Assembly: GCA_965219175.1 (NCBI GenBank)
Contig: CBDCNI010000001.1
Span: 1,240,001 to 1,304,000 of the forward strand
Length of the DNA: 64,000 nt
Direction of reading: 5' to 3'
From: JBBPZK01 sp965219175
GTDB taxonomy: Bacteria; Actinomycetota; Rubrobacteria; Rubrobacterales; Rubrobacteraceae
Program-made: the position numbers and the translations under genes
Notes under the pieces: model-generated
Told to the model about the DNA's origin: nothing
Seen by the model: only the letters and a program-made list of their open reading frames with translations
The model's database searches: none
Shown: piece after piece, positions 51,834 through 60,261 of the stretch
Numbering within the stretch: the first letter of the stretch is position 1
Layout: each line of letters opens with the position of its first letter

Positions 51834-52589
51834 GTGTCTGAAGCTATGAGGGTGGAGCAGGAACAACAAGTCTTGAGCCGCGAGGAGATCTCGCAGGCCG
51901 CAGAGCGTCTGGAGGGCGCCGATCCCCAGGAGGTATTGAAGTGGGCGGTCGAGACTTACGGGAGCGGGTTGGCGCTCTCGGCTTCGTTTGGAGGGGGAGA
52001 GGGGATGGCGCTCCTGGATATGCTCTCCAAGATCACTGACGAGGTCACCGTCCTGACCATAGACACAGGCTTTATCTTCAAAGAGACCGCCGAGTTCCGC
52101 GACGAAGTCATGCGGCGCTACAAGCTGCCGATGGAGGTCTTGAGGCCCGCCCTGACCGTGGATGAGCAGGTAGAGCGTTACGGCGAGCAGATGCGCACGT
52201 GCTCGCCCGATCTCTGCTGCCAAGTCCGGAAGATCGAACCTTTGCAGAGGGCTTTGACGCGCTACGATGCCTGGATGACCGGCATCCGTCGGGTTCAGAC
52301 TCCTCAGCGGGCCGACACCAGAGTCGTCTCCTGGGAAGAGCGGTACGAGGCTGCGAAGATAGCGCCGCTCGCCCGCTGGACTGACGAGCAGGTGTGGGGC
52401 TACATCAAAGAGCACGACGTTCCCGTGAACCCGTTGCTCCATCAGGGATACAAGAGCATCGGGTGCGAGCCTCAGACCCGTCCGGTTCACGACGACGAGG
52501 ACGCGCGGGCCGGTCGTTGGGCGGGGTCGGACAAGACCGAGTGTGGGATCCACTTCATAAACGGGCAGGTGGGGCGTGCGAACTCTTAG
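51834..52589 (+). CDS. cysH: Assimilatory APS (adenylyl-sulfate) reductase
   Basis: This 251-residue reductase has the PP-loop SASFGGGEGMALLDM, the iron-sulfur motif CCQVRKIEPL (C128, C129), C211 in SIGCEPQT and the catalytic C-terminal Cys237 in ECGIH. The CC pair marks it as the APS-specific, [4Fe-4S] type. However, the usual fourth ligand (GCxPCT) is Gln214 here. It reduces APS to sulfite using thioredoxin. GTG 51834 follows AGGGAG. The reading frame ends inside the sulfite reductase gene start. APS is supplied by the sat product downstream. Confidence 0.92.
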   Translation: MSEAMRVEQEQQVLSREEISQAAERLEGADPQEVLKWAVETYGSGLALSASFGGGEGMALLDMLSKITDEVTVLTIDTGFIFKETAEFRDEVMRRYKLPMEVLRPALTVDEQVERYGEQMRTCSPDLCCQVRKIEPLQRALTRYDAWMTGIRRVQTPQRADTRVVSWEERYEAAKIAPLARWTDEQVWGYIKEHDVPVNPLLHQGYKSIGCEPQTRPVHDDEDARAGRWAGSDKTECGIHFINGQVGRANS

Positions 52590-54201
52590 AGAAGGACAGC
52601 GGCTCAACCGTGTAGAGAAGATCAAGCAAGAGCGCCACCCGCTGGAGATCCGCCAGGCGATCATAGACACCTACTCCAAAGACCTCGATACGATGGCCGA
52701 GGTCCCCGGAGAGACCGAGCGTCTCAAGTGGGTCGGAGTCTACCCGCAGAAGCAGGGCGGGGACGCTTTCATGATGCGGATAAAAGTTCCCGGCGGCGTA
52801 CTCACGGCGGAGCAGACGAAAGTCATCGGCCGGATCGCCGTTGACTTCGCTAACGGGCCGTATCCGAACCCGCACTTCGGGAACAACTTCCTGGACATCA
52901 CCACGCGCCAGGACGTGCAGCTTCATTGGATCCACATGAAGGACATCCCGGAGATCTGGGACAGACTGGAAACAGCCGGCATGACGACCGTGCAAGCGTG
53001 CGGCGACTCTGCCCGAAACGTCCTCTGCTGCCCGGTCTCGGGACTAGATGCGGATGAGGTCGCCGACGCTTATCCGTTGGCGCAGGAGATATCGGACTAC
53101 TTCACCGGCAACCGCGAGTACGCGAACCTGCCGCGCAAGTTCAAGATCAGCGTCACCGGCTGCCTGGAGGACTGCGCCCAGGCGGAGATAAACGACATCG
53201 GCATGCTCCCCGCCCGCCTGGAAGACGGCACGGTAGGCTTCAACGTGCGGGTCGGGGGAGGCCTCTCTGACGGTCCTCGGATGGCTTCGGACATAGACGT
53301 TTTCGTCACCCCGGAGCAGGCCGTGGAGCTTACGCGCGGCATCGCCCAGGTCTTCGGGGAGCTAGGTAACCGCGAGAACCGTTGGCTGGCGAGGATGCGC
53401 TACCTGGTGCAGGAGCTTGGTCCGGAGCAGTTCCGGGAGGAGCTTCAGAAGCGGGTCGATTTTGATCTCTCGCCCGCCGGGGAGAGCCCGACCCGTCACT
53501 ACAGGGGGGATCACGTCGGCGTCCACGAGCAGAAGCAGGAGGGCCTCTACTACGTCGGCCTAAACGTCCCTGTCGGCAGGATGAGCGGGGAGCAGTTCGA
53601 GGAAGCCGGGAGGCTCGCCGAAGAGTACGGCGAAGACCTGCGGCTCGCCACGGACCAGAACCTCATTATCACCGGCGTGCCGGAAGAGAAGCTCGAAGGA
53701 TTGCTCGCGGAGCCTTTGCTGGAGCGGTTCTCCCCAAACCCCGGCGCGTTCGAGCGCGGGGTGGTTGCCTGCACCGGGAGCGAGTTCTGCAGGTTCGGGA
53801 TCGTCGAGACGAAGGTCCGGGCGGTGGAGTGGGCGCAAGAGATGGACCGGAGGGTCGGTGACATCGGCCAAGATGCCGTAAGGATGCACTTCTCCGGTTG
53901 CTCGGCCTCATGCGCCCAGCCCCAGATCGGGGACATAGGTTTCAGGGGTGAGACGGCCAAGAGCGCCGACGGCATAGTCGAGGGTGTGGATATCGGGCTC
54001 GGCGGCTCTCTCGGCAAGGACGCCGCTTTCATAGACTGGGTCGAGGGCGCGAAGCCTGTCGACGAGGTTCCCGACGCGCTCGAGAATGTTTTCCTGAAGT
54101 TCAAGGAAGACCATAGGGACGGCGAGCGGTTCCACGAGTGGGCGCGCAGGAAGCAGAACAAAGAGTTGCGTTCCATGATTCGGGAAAAGGAGGGTCGCTA
54201 G
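52576..54201 (+). CDS. sir: Siroheme/[4Fe-4S] sulfite reductase (nitrite/sulfite reductase family)
   Basis: This 541-residue protein has the two-half architecture of the assimilatory nitrite/sulfite reductase family. The cluster ligands are visible as C399 and C405 (ACTGSEFC) and C442 and C446 (SGCSASC), the CX5C-CX3C pattern that bridges to siroheme. An N-terminal ITTRQDVQLHWI and VTGCLEDCAQAEIND are also conserved. Family sequence alone does not separate sulfite from nitrite, but genes for APS reductase, ATP sulfurylase and APS kinase in the same operon indicate sulfite. No CysJ, ferredoxin or ferredoxin reductase gene is nearby. The stop overlaps the next gene's GTG by one base. Confidence 0.92.
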   Translation: MRTLREGQRLNRVEKIKQERHPLEIRQAIIDTYSKDLDTMAEVPGETERLKWVGVYPQKQGGDAFMMRIKVPGGVLTAEQTKVIGRIAVDFANGPYPNPHFGNNFLDITTRQDVQLHWIHMKDIPEIWDRLETAGMTTVQACGDSARNVLCCPVSGLDADEVADAYPLAQEISDYFTGNREYANLPRKFKISVTGCLEDCAQAEINDIGMLPARLEDGTVGFNVRVGGGLSDGPRMASDIDVFVTPEQAVELTRGIAQVFGELGNRENRWLARMRYLVQELGPEQFREELQKRVDFDLSPAGESPTRHYRGDHVGVHEQKQEGLYYVGLNVPVGRMSGEQFEEAGRLAEEYGEDLRLATDQNLIITGVPEEKLEGLLAEPLLERFSPNPGAFERGVVACTGSEFCRFGIVETKVRAVEWAQEMDRRVGDIGQDAVRMHFSGCSASCAQPQIGDIGFRGETAKSADGIVEGVDIGLGGSLGKDAAFIDWVEGAKPVDEVPDALENVFLKFKEDHRDGERFHEWARRKQNKELRSMIREKEGR

Positions 54202-55436
54202 TGGCGGGCTTCGATATCCGGGAGATGATGAACGACATCGACGAGGCTCCCGGCAAGGTCTGGTTCTGGGACCTGGAAAAGGCCGTCATAGACGCCGACC
54301 GCTGCGTGCAGTGTGGCGTGTGCGTGGCCGCCTGCCCGACCGACTCAATCGGAATAGGCGACGACGACTTGCCGGAGCTGGTCAAGATGTGCACCGGCTG
54401 CTCGCTGTGCTGGGACTTCTGCCCGAGGGGCGGGTTGCGCCACGAGGCGACGTGGAAGCTCGGCGACGAAGAGGACGAGGCTGATGGTTCCGGGTTTATG
54501 ATCTCTGCTTCGGACAAGGGCGTCGAGGGGATCGGTCGCGTTCAGGAGAGCTATACGGCGCGGGTGGACCCGATGATCGAGGGCGCCCAGGACGGCGGGG
54601 TGGTGAGCGCGCTGCTCATCTCTCTGATGGAGGCCGGTGAGATAGACGGTGCCTTGCTTGCCCGCGAGAGCGAGACGGAGAGGTGGAAGGGCGAGGCTTT
54701 CCTGGCCCGCACGCCGGACGAGGTAAGGGAGTGCGCCGGGAGTTTCTACAACCAGACGCTGGCTCTGGGACACGTGGACTTCGCTGGGTATGAATTGCCG
54801 CCGAACCCGAGAGTTGCGGTGGTCGGGACGCCGTGTGAGATCGAGGGGATCAAGGCGATGCAGGCGCGGCCGTGGAGTTGGGGTTCTTCGCGGGTGGAGG
54901 CGATCACGCTGACGGTAGCCCTGCTCTGCACCAAGAGCTTCAATTACGAGAAATTGATGCTGGAGGAGATCCAGGAAAACAGGCACGTGGATCTCGACGA
55001 CGTTGGCCGGGTGGACATCATCCGGGGCAAGCTCATTGTGCAGGGCCACGACGGCGGCACGATCTTCGAGGAGCCGATCAAGGACTTCCACGGCGCCGCT
55101 TTGAAGGGTTGCGACGAGTGCGCGGACTTCATGGGACACGCGGCGGACATCTCCGTCGGGAGCGTCGGGAGCGCCGACGGTTACTCGTCGGTCCTGGTCC
55201 GGAGCGAAGAAGGGCTCGACGCCTGGGGGCACGTCCGGGAGAAATTGGAGCTTCGCGACCTTGACAAGCCGCAGGCATTGGATAAGCTAGACAACTTGGA
55301 CAAAAGAGTGGCCTTCAAGAGCCTCAAGCGAGCCTTCGACCCCGAAGCGCCTTTGTTCATAGATTACGAAGAGCACTTGAACAACTACACCGGGACGGAT
55401 CTCTCCCCGGTCGAACACGAAGCGGTGAGATACTAA
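54201..55436 (+). CDS. F420H2 dehydrogenase beta-type (FrhB-like) iron-sulfur flavoprotein
   Basis: This protein of about 411 residues starts with two [4Fe-4S] ferredoxin motifs (C35, C38, C41, C45; C64, C67, C70, C74). The FrhB/FpoF/FdhB domain follows: EGAQDGGVVSALLISLMEAGEIDGA, VVGTPCEIEGIKAMQ and CDECADFMGHAADISVGSVG. This domain binds FAD and oxidises F420H2, passing electrons to clusters. GTG 54201 overlaps the sir stop; a longer frame from 54138 is a shadow of sir. Its place between sir and sat suggests it is the electron donor subunit for sulfite reduction, similar to the N-terminal half of methanogen Fsr. That is inference from context. Confidence 0.9.
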   Translation: MAGFDIREMMNDIDEAPGKVWFWDLEKAVIDADRCVQCGVCVAACPTDSIGIGDDDLPELVKMCTGCSLCWDFCPRGGLRHEATWKLGDEEDEADGSGFMISASDKGVEGIGRVQESYTARVDPMIEGAQDGGVVSALLISLMEAGEIDGALLARESETERWKGEAFLARTPDEVRECAGSFYNQTLALGHVDFAGYELPPNPRVAVVGTPCEIEGIKAMQARPWSWGSSRVEAITLTVALLCTKSFNYEKLMLEEIQENRHVDLDDVGRVDIIRGKLIVQGHDGGTIFEEPIKDFHGAALKGCDECADFMGHAADISVGSVGSADGYSSVLVRSEEGLDAWGHVREKLELRDLDKPQALDKLDNLDKRVAFKSLKRAFDPEAPLFIDYEEHLNNYTGTDLSPVEHEAVRY

Positions 55437-55783
55437 TGGAAGACCTACGTAAAAACCTTCCTCTGCCCGAGGAACCGACCGAGTTGAAAGCGGAGACGCG
55501 CGCGCTTTTGGAAGAGTCGCCCGAAGAGGGCGGTGACGTCGTAGACGACGCCGGCTTCGTCGCCGATTCGCTCTGGGAAGACTGGGCCGGTGAGCTGGAA
55601 GACGCCGGGATGGACTACGAGCGCTTCCTGGAGATCTCGCGTGGATATGCGGGAGAGTTGAGGCTCTGGGTTGTGGGCGAACGTCCGTGGGAGCATTGTG
55701 TGGCCGGGCTCGCCGGAAGGGTGAGGCGCAGGTTGCCGGAGTGTCAGGAAGAGAGAGTTTTGATCTGTTCGGAGGCGAGTTGA
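55436..55783 (+). CDS. Acidic hypothetical protein in the sulfate operon
   Basis: This 115-residue soluble protein is rich in Glu and Asp, with no recognised motif. It starts EDLRKNLPLPEEPTELKAET and contains VADSLWEDWAGELEDAGMDYERF, a helix-like stretch, and two Cys near the C-terminus. It overlaps the FrhB-like gene (TAATG) and the sat start (TGATG), so it is translationally tied to both. That makes an accessory role for the sulfite or sulfurylase step plausible. The function is unknown. Confidence 0.8.
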   Translation: MEDLRKNLPLPEEPTELKAETRALLEESPEEGGDVVDDAGFVADSLWEDWAGELEDAGMDYERFLEISRGYAGELRLWVVGERPWEHCVAGLAGRVRRRLPECQEERVLICSEAS

Positions 55784-56997
55784 TGAGGAGCGGTACGCAG
55801 AGCACGGGATCCATCCCGCACGGTGGGGAGATCGTGGACCGGAGGCCGATGCCCGAAGAGCGCGAGGAACGGCTCCAAAAGGCGGAGGAACTCCCGAGGA
55901 TTACGCTCGGAGGAAGGACCCTCTCCGACCTCGAAACAATCTCCACTGGTGTCTTTTCACCGCTGACCGGCTTCATGGTGCGCGAGGACTACGACAGCGT
56001 CGTCGAGAACATGCGCCTCGCCAACGGCCTCGTGTGGAGCCTCCCGGTCACCCTGTCCGTAAACCAGGATGAAGTGGGCGGCCTCTCGGAGGGTAGTGAG
56101 GCGGCGCTCGTGGACGGCTCCGGCAGGATAGTCGCGACCATAGAGGTCGACGAACTCTACTCTTACGACAAGAAACGCGAGGCGCAGGAAGTCTACCGGA
56201 CCACCGACGAAGCCCATCCCGGCGTCGCGGCGCTCAACCGCCAGGGCGACACACTAGTCGGTGGAAAGGTCACGCAACTCGTAGACGACCCGACGCCCAA
56301 GCCGTTCCCGGAGCGCTACTACGAGCCTCGGGAGCTACGCGCTATCTTCGCCGAAAAGGGCTGGCGGAGGATAGTGGGGTTCCAGACGCGTAACCCCGTG
56401 CATCGGGCGCACGAGTACATCCAGAAGAGCGCTTTAGAGATAGTGGACGGATTGTTGCTCAACCCGCTCGTCGGGGAGACGAAGTCCGACGACATCTCTG
56501 CGGCTGTCAGGATGAAGTCTTACGATGTTATTCTGGACCGTTACTACCCGAAGGATCGGACGGTATTGGCGGTGTTCCCGGCGGCGATGCGTTACGCGGG
56601 GCCGAGGGAGGCTGTTTTTCATGCCATATGCCGTAAGAACTACGGTTGCACCCACTTTATCGTTGGTCGGGATCACGCGGGCGTGGGCAGCTACTACGGA
56701 ACTTATGACGCCCAGCACATCTTCCAGGAGTTCGATGAGGACGAGTTGGGGATAACGCCGCTGTTCTTCGAGCATTCGTTCTTCTGCCTCAACTGCGGCG
56801 GGATGGCGACGACCAAGACCTGTCCGCACGACAAGGAATCGCACGTCTTCTTCTCCGGCACTCGAGTGAGGGAGATGCTCGCGCAGGGCGAGTATCCGCC
56901 GCCGGAGTTCAGCCGGCCGGAAGTTATAGAGGTCCTGATCCAGGGCTTGCGCGACGAGGAGAAGTCAATCGCGCAGCCACGAGTCTACGAGGAATAA
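55783..56997 (+). CDS. sat: ATP sulfurylase (sulfate adenylyltransferase)
   Basis: This protein of about 404 residues is the monofunctional Sat/MET3 type. It has SLPVTLSVNQDE, the active-site motif QTRNPVHRAHEYIQK with the HxxH pair, VGRDHAGVGSYYG, and Cys residues in FCLNCGGMATTKTC suggesting a bound metal, as in many bacterial Sat proteins. It makes APS and pyrophosphate from sulfate and ATP. ATG 55783 overlaps the preceding stop and has GGAGG 7-8 nt upstream. An earlier in-frame start at 55687 would overlap the hypothetical gene by 97 bp. Confidence 0.95.
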   Translation: MRSGTQSTGSIPHGGEIVDRRPMPEEREERLQKAEELPRITLGGRTLSDLETISTGVFSPLTGFMVREDYDSVVENMRLANGLVWSLPVTLSVNQDEVGGLSEGSEAALVDGSGRIVATIEVDELYSYDKKREAQEVYRTTDEAHPGVAALNRQGDTLVGGKVTQLVDDPTPKPFPERYYEPRELRAIFAEKGWRRIVGFQTRNPVHRAHEYIQKSALEIVDGLLLNPLVGETKSDDISAAVRMKSYDVILDRYYPKDRTVLAVFPAAMRYAGPREAVFHAICRKNYGCTHFIVGRDHAGVGSYYGTYDAQHIFQEFDEDELGITPLFFEHSFFCLNCGGMATTKTCPHDKESHVFFSGTRVREMLAQGEYPPPEFSRPEVIEVLIQGLRDEEKSIAQPRVYEE

Positions 56998-57029
56998 CAA
57001 AACCGGAAACGAGTAGAAGGAGAATTTTC

Positions 57030-57602
57030 GTGGAAGATGGAAAAAGAATGGTACGCGGGTTCACGCTTTGGTTCACCGGGCTTTCTGGCGCAGGCAAGAC
57101 CACTATCGCGGATATCGTCGAGCGGGAGCTTCGGATGCGGCATGGGAAGGTCGAGGTCCTGGACGGTGACATCGTGCGGACGAACCTGTCCAAGGGACTC
57201 GGGTTCTCGCGGGAGGATCGGGACACGAACGTTTTGCGGATCGGGTTCGTCGCGAACCTTCTGACACGCAACGGGGTTGGTGTGGTCGTCTCGGCCATCT
57301 CGCCCTACAAGGAGGTGCGGGATGAGGTGCGCCGGAACGTGGGCGAGGGCTTTATCGAGATCTTCGTGGACTGTCCGGTCGAGGTCTGCGCCGAGCGGGA
57401 TGTGAAGGGCCTGTACGAGAAGGCGTACTCGGGGGAGATCAAGGAATTCACCGGCGTCTCCGACCCTTACGAGGCCCCGTCCTCCCCGGAGTTGACGATC
57501 AAGACCAACGAGGAAGACTCCAAAGAGAGCGCCCGAAAGGTTATTGGGAAGCTGGAAGAGCTCGGGTATCTGGAGCCGGCGGAAGAGTTTAGCCGCGCGT
57601 GA
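57030..57602 (+). CDS. cysC: APS kinase (adenylylsulfate kinase)
   Basis: This 190-residue kinase has the P-loop GLSGAGKTTIAD, LDGDIVRTNLSKGLGFSREDR, VVVSAISPYKEVRDEVR and VDCPVEVCAERDVKGLY. It phosphorylates APS to PAPS. With an APS-specific reductase upstream, PAPS may be made for sulfation rather than reduction, or to regulate APS levels. GTG 57030 follows AAGGAG with 7-nt spacing. Its TGA overlaps the GTG of the next gene. Confidence 0.95.
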   Translation: MEDGKRMVRGFTLWFTGLSGAGKTTIADIVERELRMRHGKVEVLDGDIVRTNLSKGLGFSREDRDTNVLRIGFVANLLTRNGVGVVVSAISPYKEVRDEVRRNVGEGFIEIFVDCPVEVCAERDVKGLYEKAYSGEIKEFTGVSDPYEAPSSPELTIKTNEEDSKESARKVIGKLEELGYLEPAEEFSRA

Positions 57603-58396
57603 TCCAACCTGGTCCCGCTCTGTTCGGCCTGCTGGTCGGTTTCCTGGTGGGCCTTACAGGCGTCGGCGGCGGTTCGCTGATGACGCCGTTTCTCTTATCC
57701 ATAGGAATACCCGCGCCCACGGCTATCGGGACCGACCTGGTCTACGCGACGGTTACGAAGATGGCCGGTTCTATTCAGCACTACCGGCAGCGGTCGGTCA
57801 ACCTGGAGGTTGCGGTCTTCCTCGGGATGGGGAGCGTCCCGGCGGCTCTGCTGGGGGTCGGGACTCTTCAGTGGATCAAAGGGGCTTTCGACCCCGACAT
57901 GGTCCAATCCATCATGGTCAAGGTTATAGCCGTGACCCTGCTCGTGGTCGCCGCTTCGCTCGTCTTCCGGTCTTTCCTGCCACAGCGATGGACGGAACGG
58001 AAGGCTCACCGGTGGGACGGCAAGGGACCGATGAGCCGTAGGCGTCGCGTCTACACGATAGCCTTCGGCGCTTTCGGCGGCTACCTCGTGGGCCTTACCT
58101 CGATAGGCTCCGGGAGCGTGATGGCGATCATACTGCTGTTGCTCTACCCACTCTCGCCCGCCGTCATAGTCGGCACCGACGTGGCCCATGCGACGGTACT
58201 CTCACTCGTCACCGGGCTCGCGCACATAGCCGGTGGAAACGTAGACTTCGGCCTCGCTGGGACGCTGATGCTCGGGAGCGTGCCGGGCGTCTTGATCGGC
58301 AGTCGCATAGCCCCGCACGTTCCGCGTAAACCGCTCACCCTCATCCTCGCCGCCATGCTCATCTTCGTCGGCGCGCGTATACTCTTCTTCTCCTAA
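57599..58396 (+). CDS. TauE/SafE family sulfite/organosulfonate exporter-like protein
   Basis: This 265-residue membrane protein has about eight helices in two repeats: GLLVGFLVGLTGVGGGSLMTPFLL near the N-terminus and GGYLVGLTSIGSGSVMAIILLLLYPL in the second half, the TauE/SafE repeat. Such proteins move sulfite, sulfoacetate or sulfate-related anions; as the last gene of the sulfate operon it could import sulfate or export excess sulfite. No ABC sulfate transporter is present in the window. GTG 57599 overlaps the cysC stop. Confidence 0.88.
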   Translation: MIQPGPALFGLLVGFLVGLTGVGGGSLMTPFLLSIGIPAPTAIGTDLVYATVTKMAGSIQHYRQRSVNLEVAVFLGMGSVPAALLGVGTLQWIKGAFDPDMVQSIMVKVIAVTLLVVAASLVFRSFLPQRWTERKAHRWDGKGPMSRRRRVYTIAFGAFGGYLVGLTSIGSGSVMAIILLLLYPLSPAVIVGTDVAHATVLSLVTGLAHIAGGNVDFGLAGTLMLGSVPGVLIGSRIAPHVPRKPLTLILAAMLIFVGARILFFS

Positions 58397-58405
58397 CCGC
58401 GTCTT

Positions 58406-59455
58406 CTACAACGAGTAGTCGCCGGTGTGTGCCTCCTCCAGGTAGCGGGCGAGCAGGGCGATGCAAGCCTGAACGTCCTCTTCGTTTACGAGCTCGTTCA
58501 CGGTATGGACGTGGCGGCAGGGGATGGAGAGCGTTATGGCCGGGATGCCGCCGTGCAGCCGTTGTACGCCGCCCGCGTCGGTGCCGCCGGCCGGTAGGAT
58601 CTCCATCTGATGCGGTATGTCCTCGCGCTCGGCTATCGTGCGGAAGTGCTCGACAAGCTTGGGGTGGGAGATCAGGGAAGAGTCCATGATCTTGATAGCC
58701 GCGCCCTTACCTAGCTCGGTAATGGTGTTCTCGCCGCCCCCGCCCGGAATATCCATCGCCAGCGTTATATCCAGCGCGATCACGACCGTAGGCTTCAGCG
58801 CTGCCCCGCTCGCCGCAGCGCCCCGCAACCCGACCTCCTCTTGCGAAGTCGCAGCCGCGAAGATGGTCGCCTCGCTCTCCCGCATGGCCCTCAACGCTTC
58901 GAGCATGACGAAGACCCCGACGCGGTCGTCCATCGCCTTGCCCATGTAACCGTCGCCGACCTTCTCGAGCGTCCGGTCCATCGTCACGTAGTCTCCGACC
59001 CGCACCTTCTCCTTCACCGCATCGGCGCCCATGCCGAGGTCCACGTAGAAGTCGGCGTGCGTCGGGAGCTTCTGCTCCTCGCCGTGAGAGAGATGCGGCG
59101 GCTTGCGGGCCGGTTGCAATGCTCCCCTCAAGACCGTGCCGTCGGCGGTGGTGACGAGGACGCGCTGGGAGACCATATTCGCCGGGTCGTGGCCGCCGAG
59201 GGTCTGGAGGCGGAGGAAGCCTTTATCGTCGATGTGCTTGACCATGAAGCCGATCTCATCCGTGTGGGCGGCGACCATCACGCGCACGTCTTCGCGCCCA
59301 TGCTTCGTCCCGATGACGCTGCCCATAGCGTCCGTGTGGACCTCGTCCGTTAAAGTGCCAAGCTCCTCGCGGGCGATCTCCCGCTGCTGCTCTTCACGTC
59401 CCGGAACTCCGGGCGTCTCGATCAAACGTCGCAACAACTCTTCGTTTATGCTCAA
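58406..59455 (-). CDS. M42 family metallopeptidase (glutamyl/leucyl aminopeptidase-like)
   Basis: This 349-residue peptidase has the two-metal site of the M42/TET family: AAHTDEIGFMVKHID (first His/Asp), AMDDRVGVFVMLEAL (bridging Asp), TSQEEVGLRGA (catalytic Glu pair), ALDITLAMD and the final His in IPCRHVHTVNELV. It removes N-terminal residues from peptides and usually forms dodecamers. TTG 59455 has AGGAG 5 nt upstream. It is convergent with the tauE gene, only 9 bp away. Confidence 0.93.
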   Translation of the reverse strand: MSINEELLRRLIETPGVPGREEQQREIAREELGTLTDEVHTDAMGSVIGTKHGREDVRVMVAAHTDEIGFMVKHIDDKGFLRLQTLGGHDPANMVSQRVLVTTADGTVLRGALQPARKPPHLSHGEEQKLPTHADFYVDLGMGADAVKEKVRVGDYVTMDRTLEKVGDGYMGKAMDDRVGVFVMLEALRAMRESEATIFAAATSQEEVGLRGAAASGAALKPTVVIALDITLAMDIPGGGGENTITELGKGAAIKIMDSSLISHPKLVEHFRTIAEREDIPHQMEILPAGGTDAGGVQRLHGGIPAITLSIPCRHVHTVNELVNEEDVQACIALLARYLEEAHTGDYSL

Positions 59456-59568
59456 GTCTTCTCCTGACTCTATCCGTAAGTGGAGACCGGAGCGTAGCAG
59501 CCGAGTCGTGTTACTTCAAAGCCCATCCAGTATAAAGTAGGCGAAACGGACGAGCGTAAGGAGTAGAG

Positions 59569-60120
59569 TTGAGAAGCTTTGGTACAGACTTAGCCACGGC
59601 CGCTAGCCCACCGCTACTTGGAAACGTCCCACCGTATAACGATGAGAGCAAGACTTGGCGGGTCCGCAGTGGAGCGTACGGACCCGCGAGGCGGTCTCCG
59701 GTGGCGGTTCTCTCGGGATTCCTGCTGTGCCTGGCGCTCTTGTCGGGCTGTTCCCTGCTGGGCGGTTCGAGTGCCAGTTGCGGCCAGGATCTTCCCAGAG
59801 TGGAGCCATCGCGGCTAGACCCAGGCGAGACTTTCCGCCTTCACGGCGGGGGTTTCCGTGATGGCTGCAACGACTCGAACCTGCCGTTCGGGAAGGAGCC
59901 CGCCCGGCAAGACATCCGCGTCGAGATGCGCCAAGGAGGGAAGTCGTGGAACCTGGCATCGGGACTGGCGGCCGGCGATCCTCCAGACTACATCCTCGAC
60001 GTGAAGCTGAAGGTGCCGGCCCGGGCGGAGCCCGGCAGGGCGGTAGTGGTCATCCCCGACCCGAATAGCGCCGGTCCGATGAAAATACCGGTCAGGGTGC
60101 TCGGCGGCGGATCAGAGTAA
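59569..60120 (+). CDS. Lipoprotein with unknown beta-rich domain
   Basis: This protein of up to 183 residues has a lipobox ending LALLSGC, preceded by a hydrophobic stretch VAVLSGFLLCL and an unusually long N-terminal region of about 44 residues. TTG 59569 has AAGGAG 5 nt upstream and is well supported; GTG 59701 would give a normal signal peptide. After Cys it reads LPRVEPSRLDPGETFRLHGG and GFRDGCNDS, which suggests an IPT/TIG-like immunoglobulin fold. Function unknown. A TATAAA box occurs at about 59531-59536. Confidence 0.7.
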   Translation: MRSFGTDLATAASPPLLGNVPPYNDESKTWRVRSGAYGPARRSPVAVLSGFLLCLALLSGCSLLGGSSASCGQDLPRVEPSRLDPGETFRLHGGGFRDGCNDSNLPFGKEPARQDIRVEMRQGGKSWNLASGLAAGDPPDYILDVKLKVPARAEPGRAVVVIPDPNSAGPMKIPVRVLGGGSE

Positions 60121-60261
60121 CCAGCCCTACGCTGGACACGGGCCGTTGCGACTACCGTATTTGTGAGAGAGTTGTTTCCGCTACGGGGCAGCGTATATGT
60201 GCAGTGGCGGAAACTTTCACGCGGATCGCCTGGAGGGGATCCGGGAAGGCGAGAGACTAGC

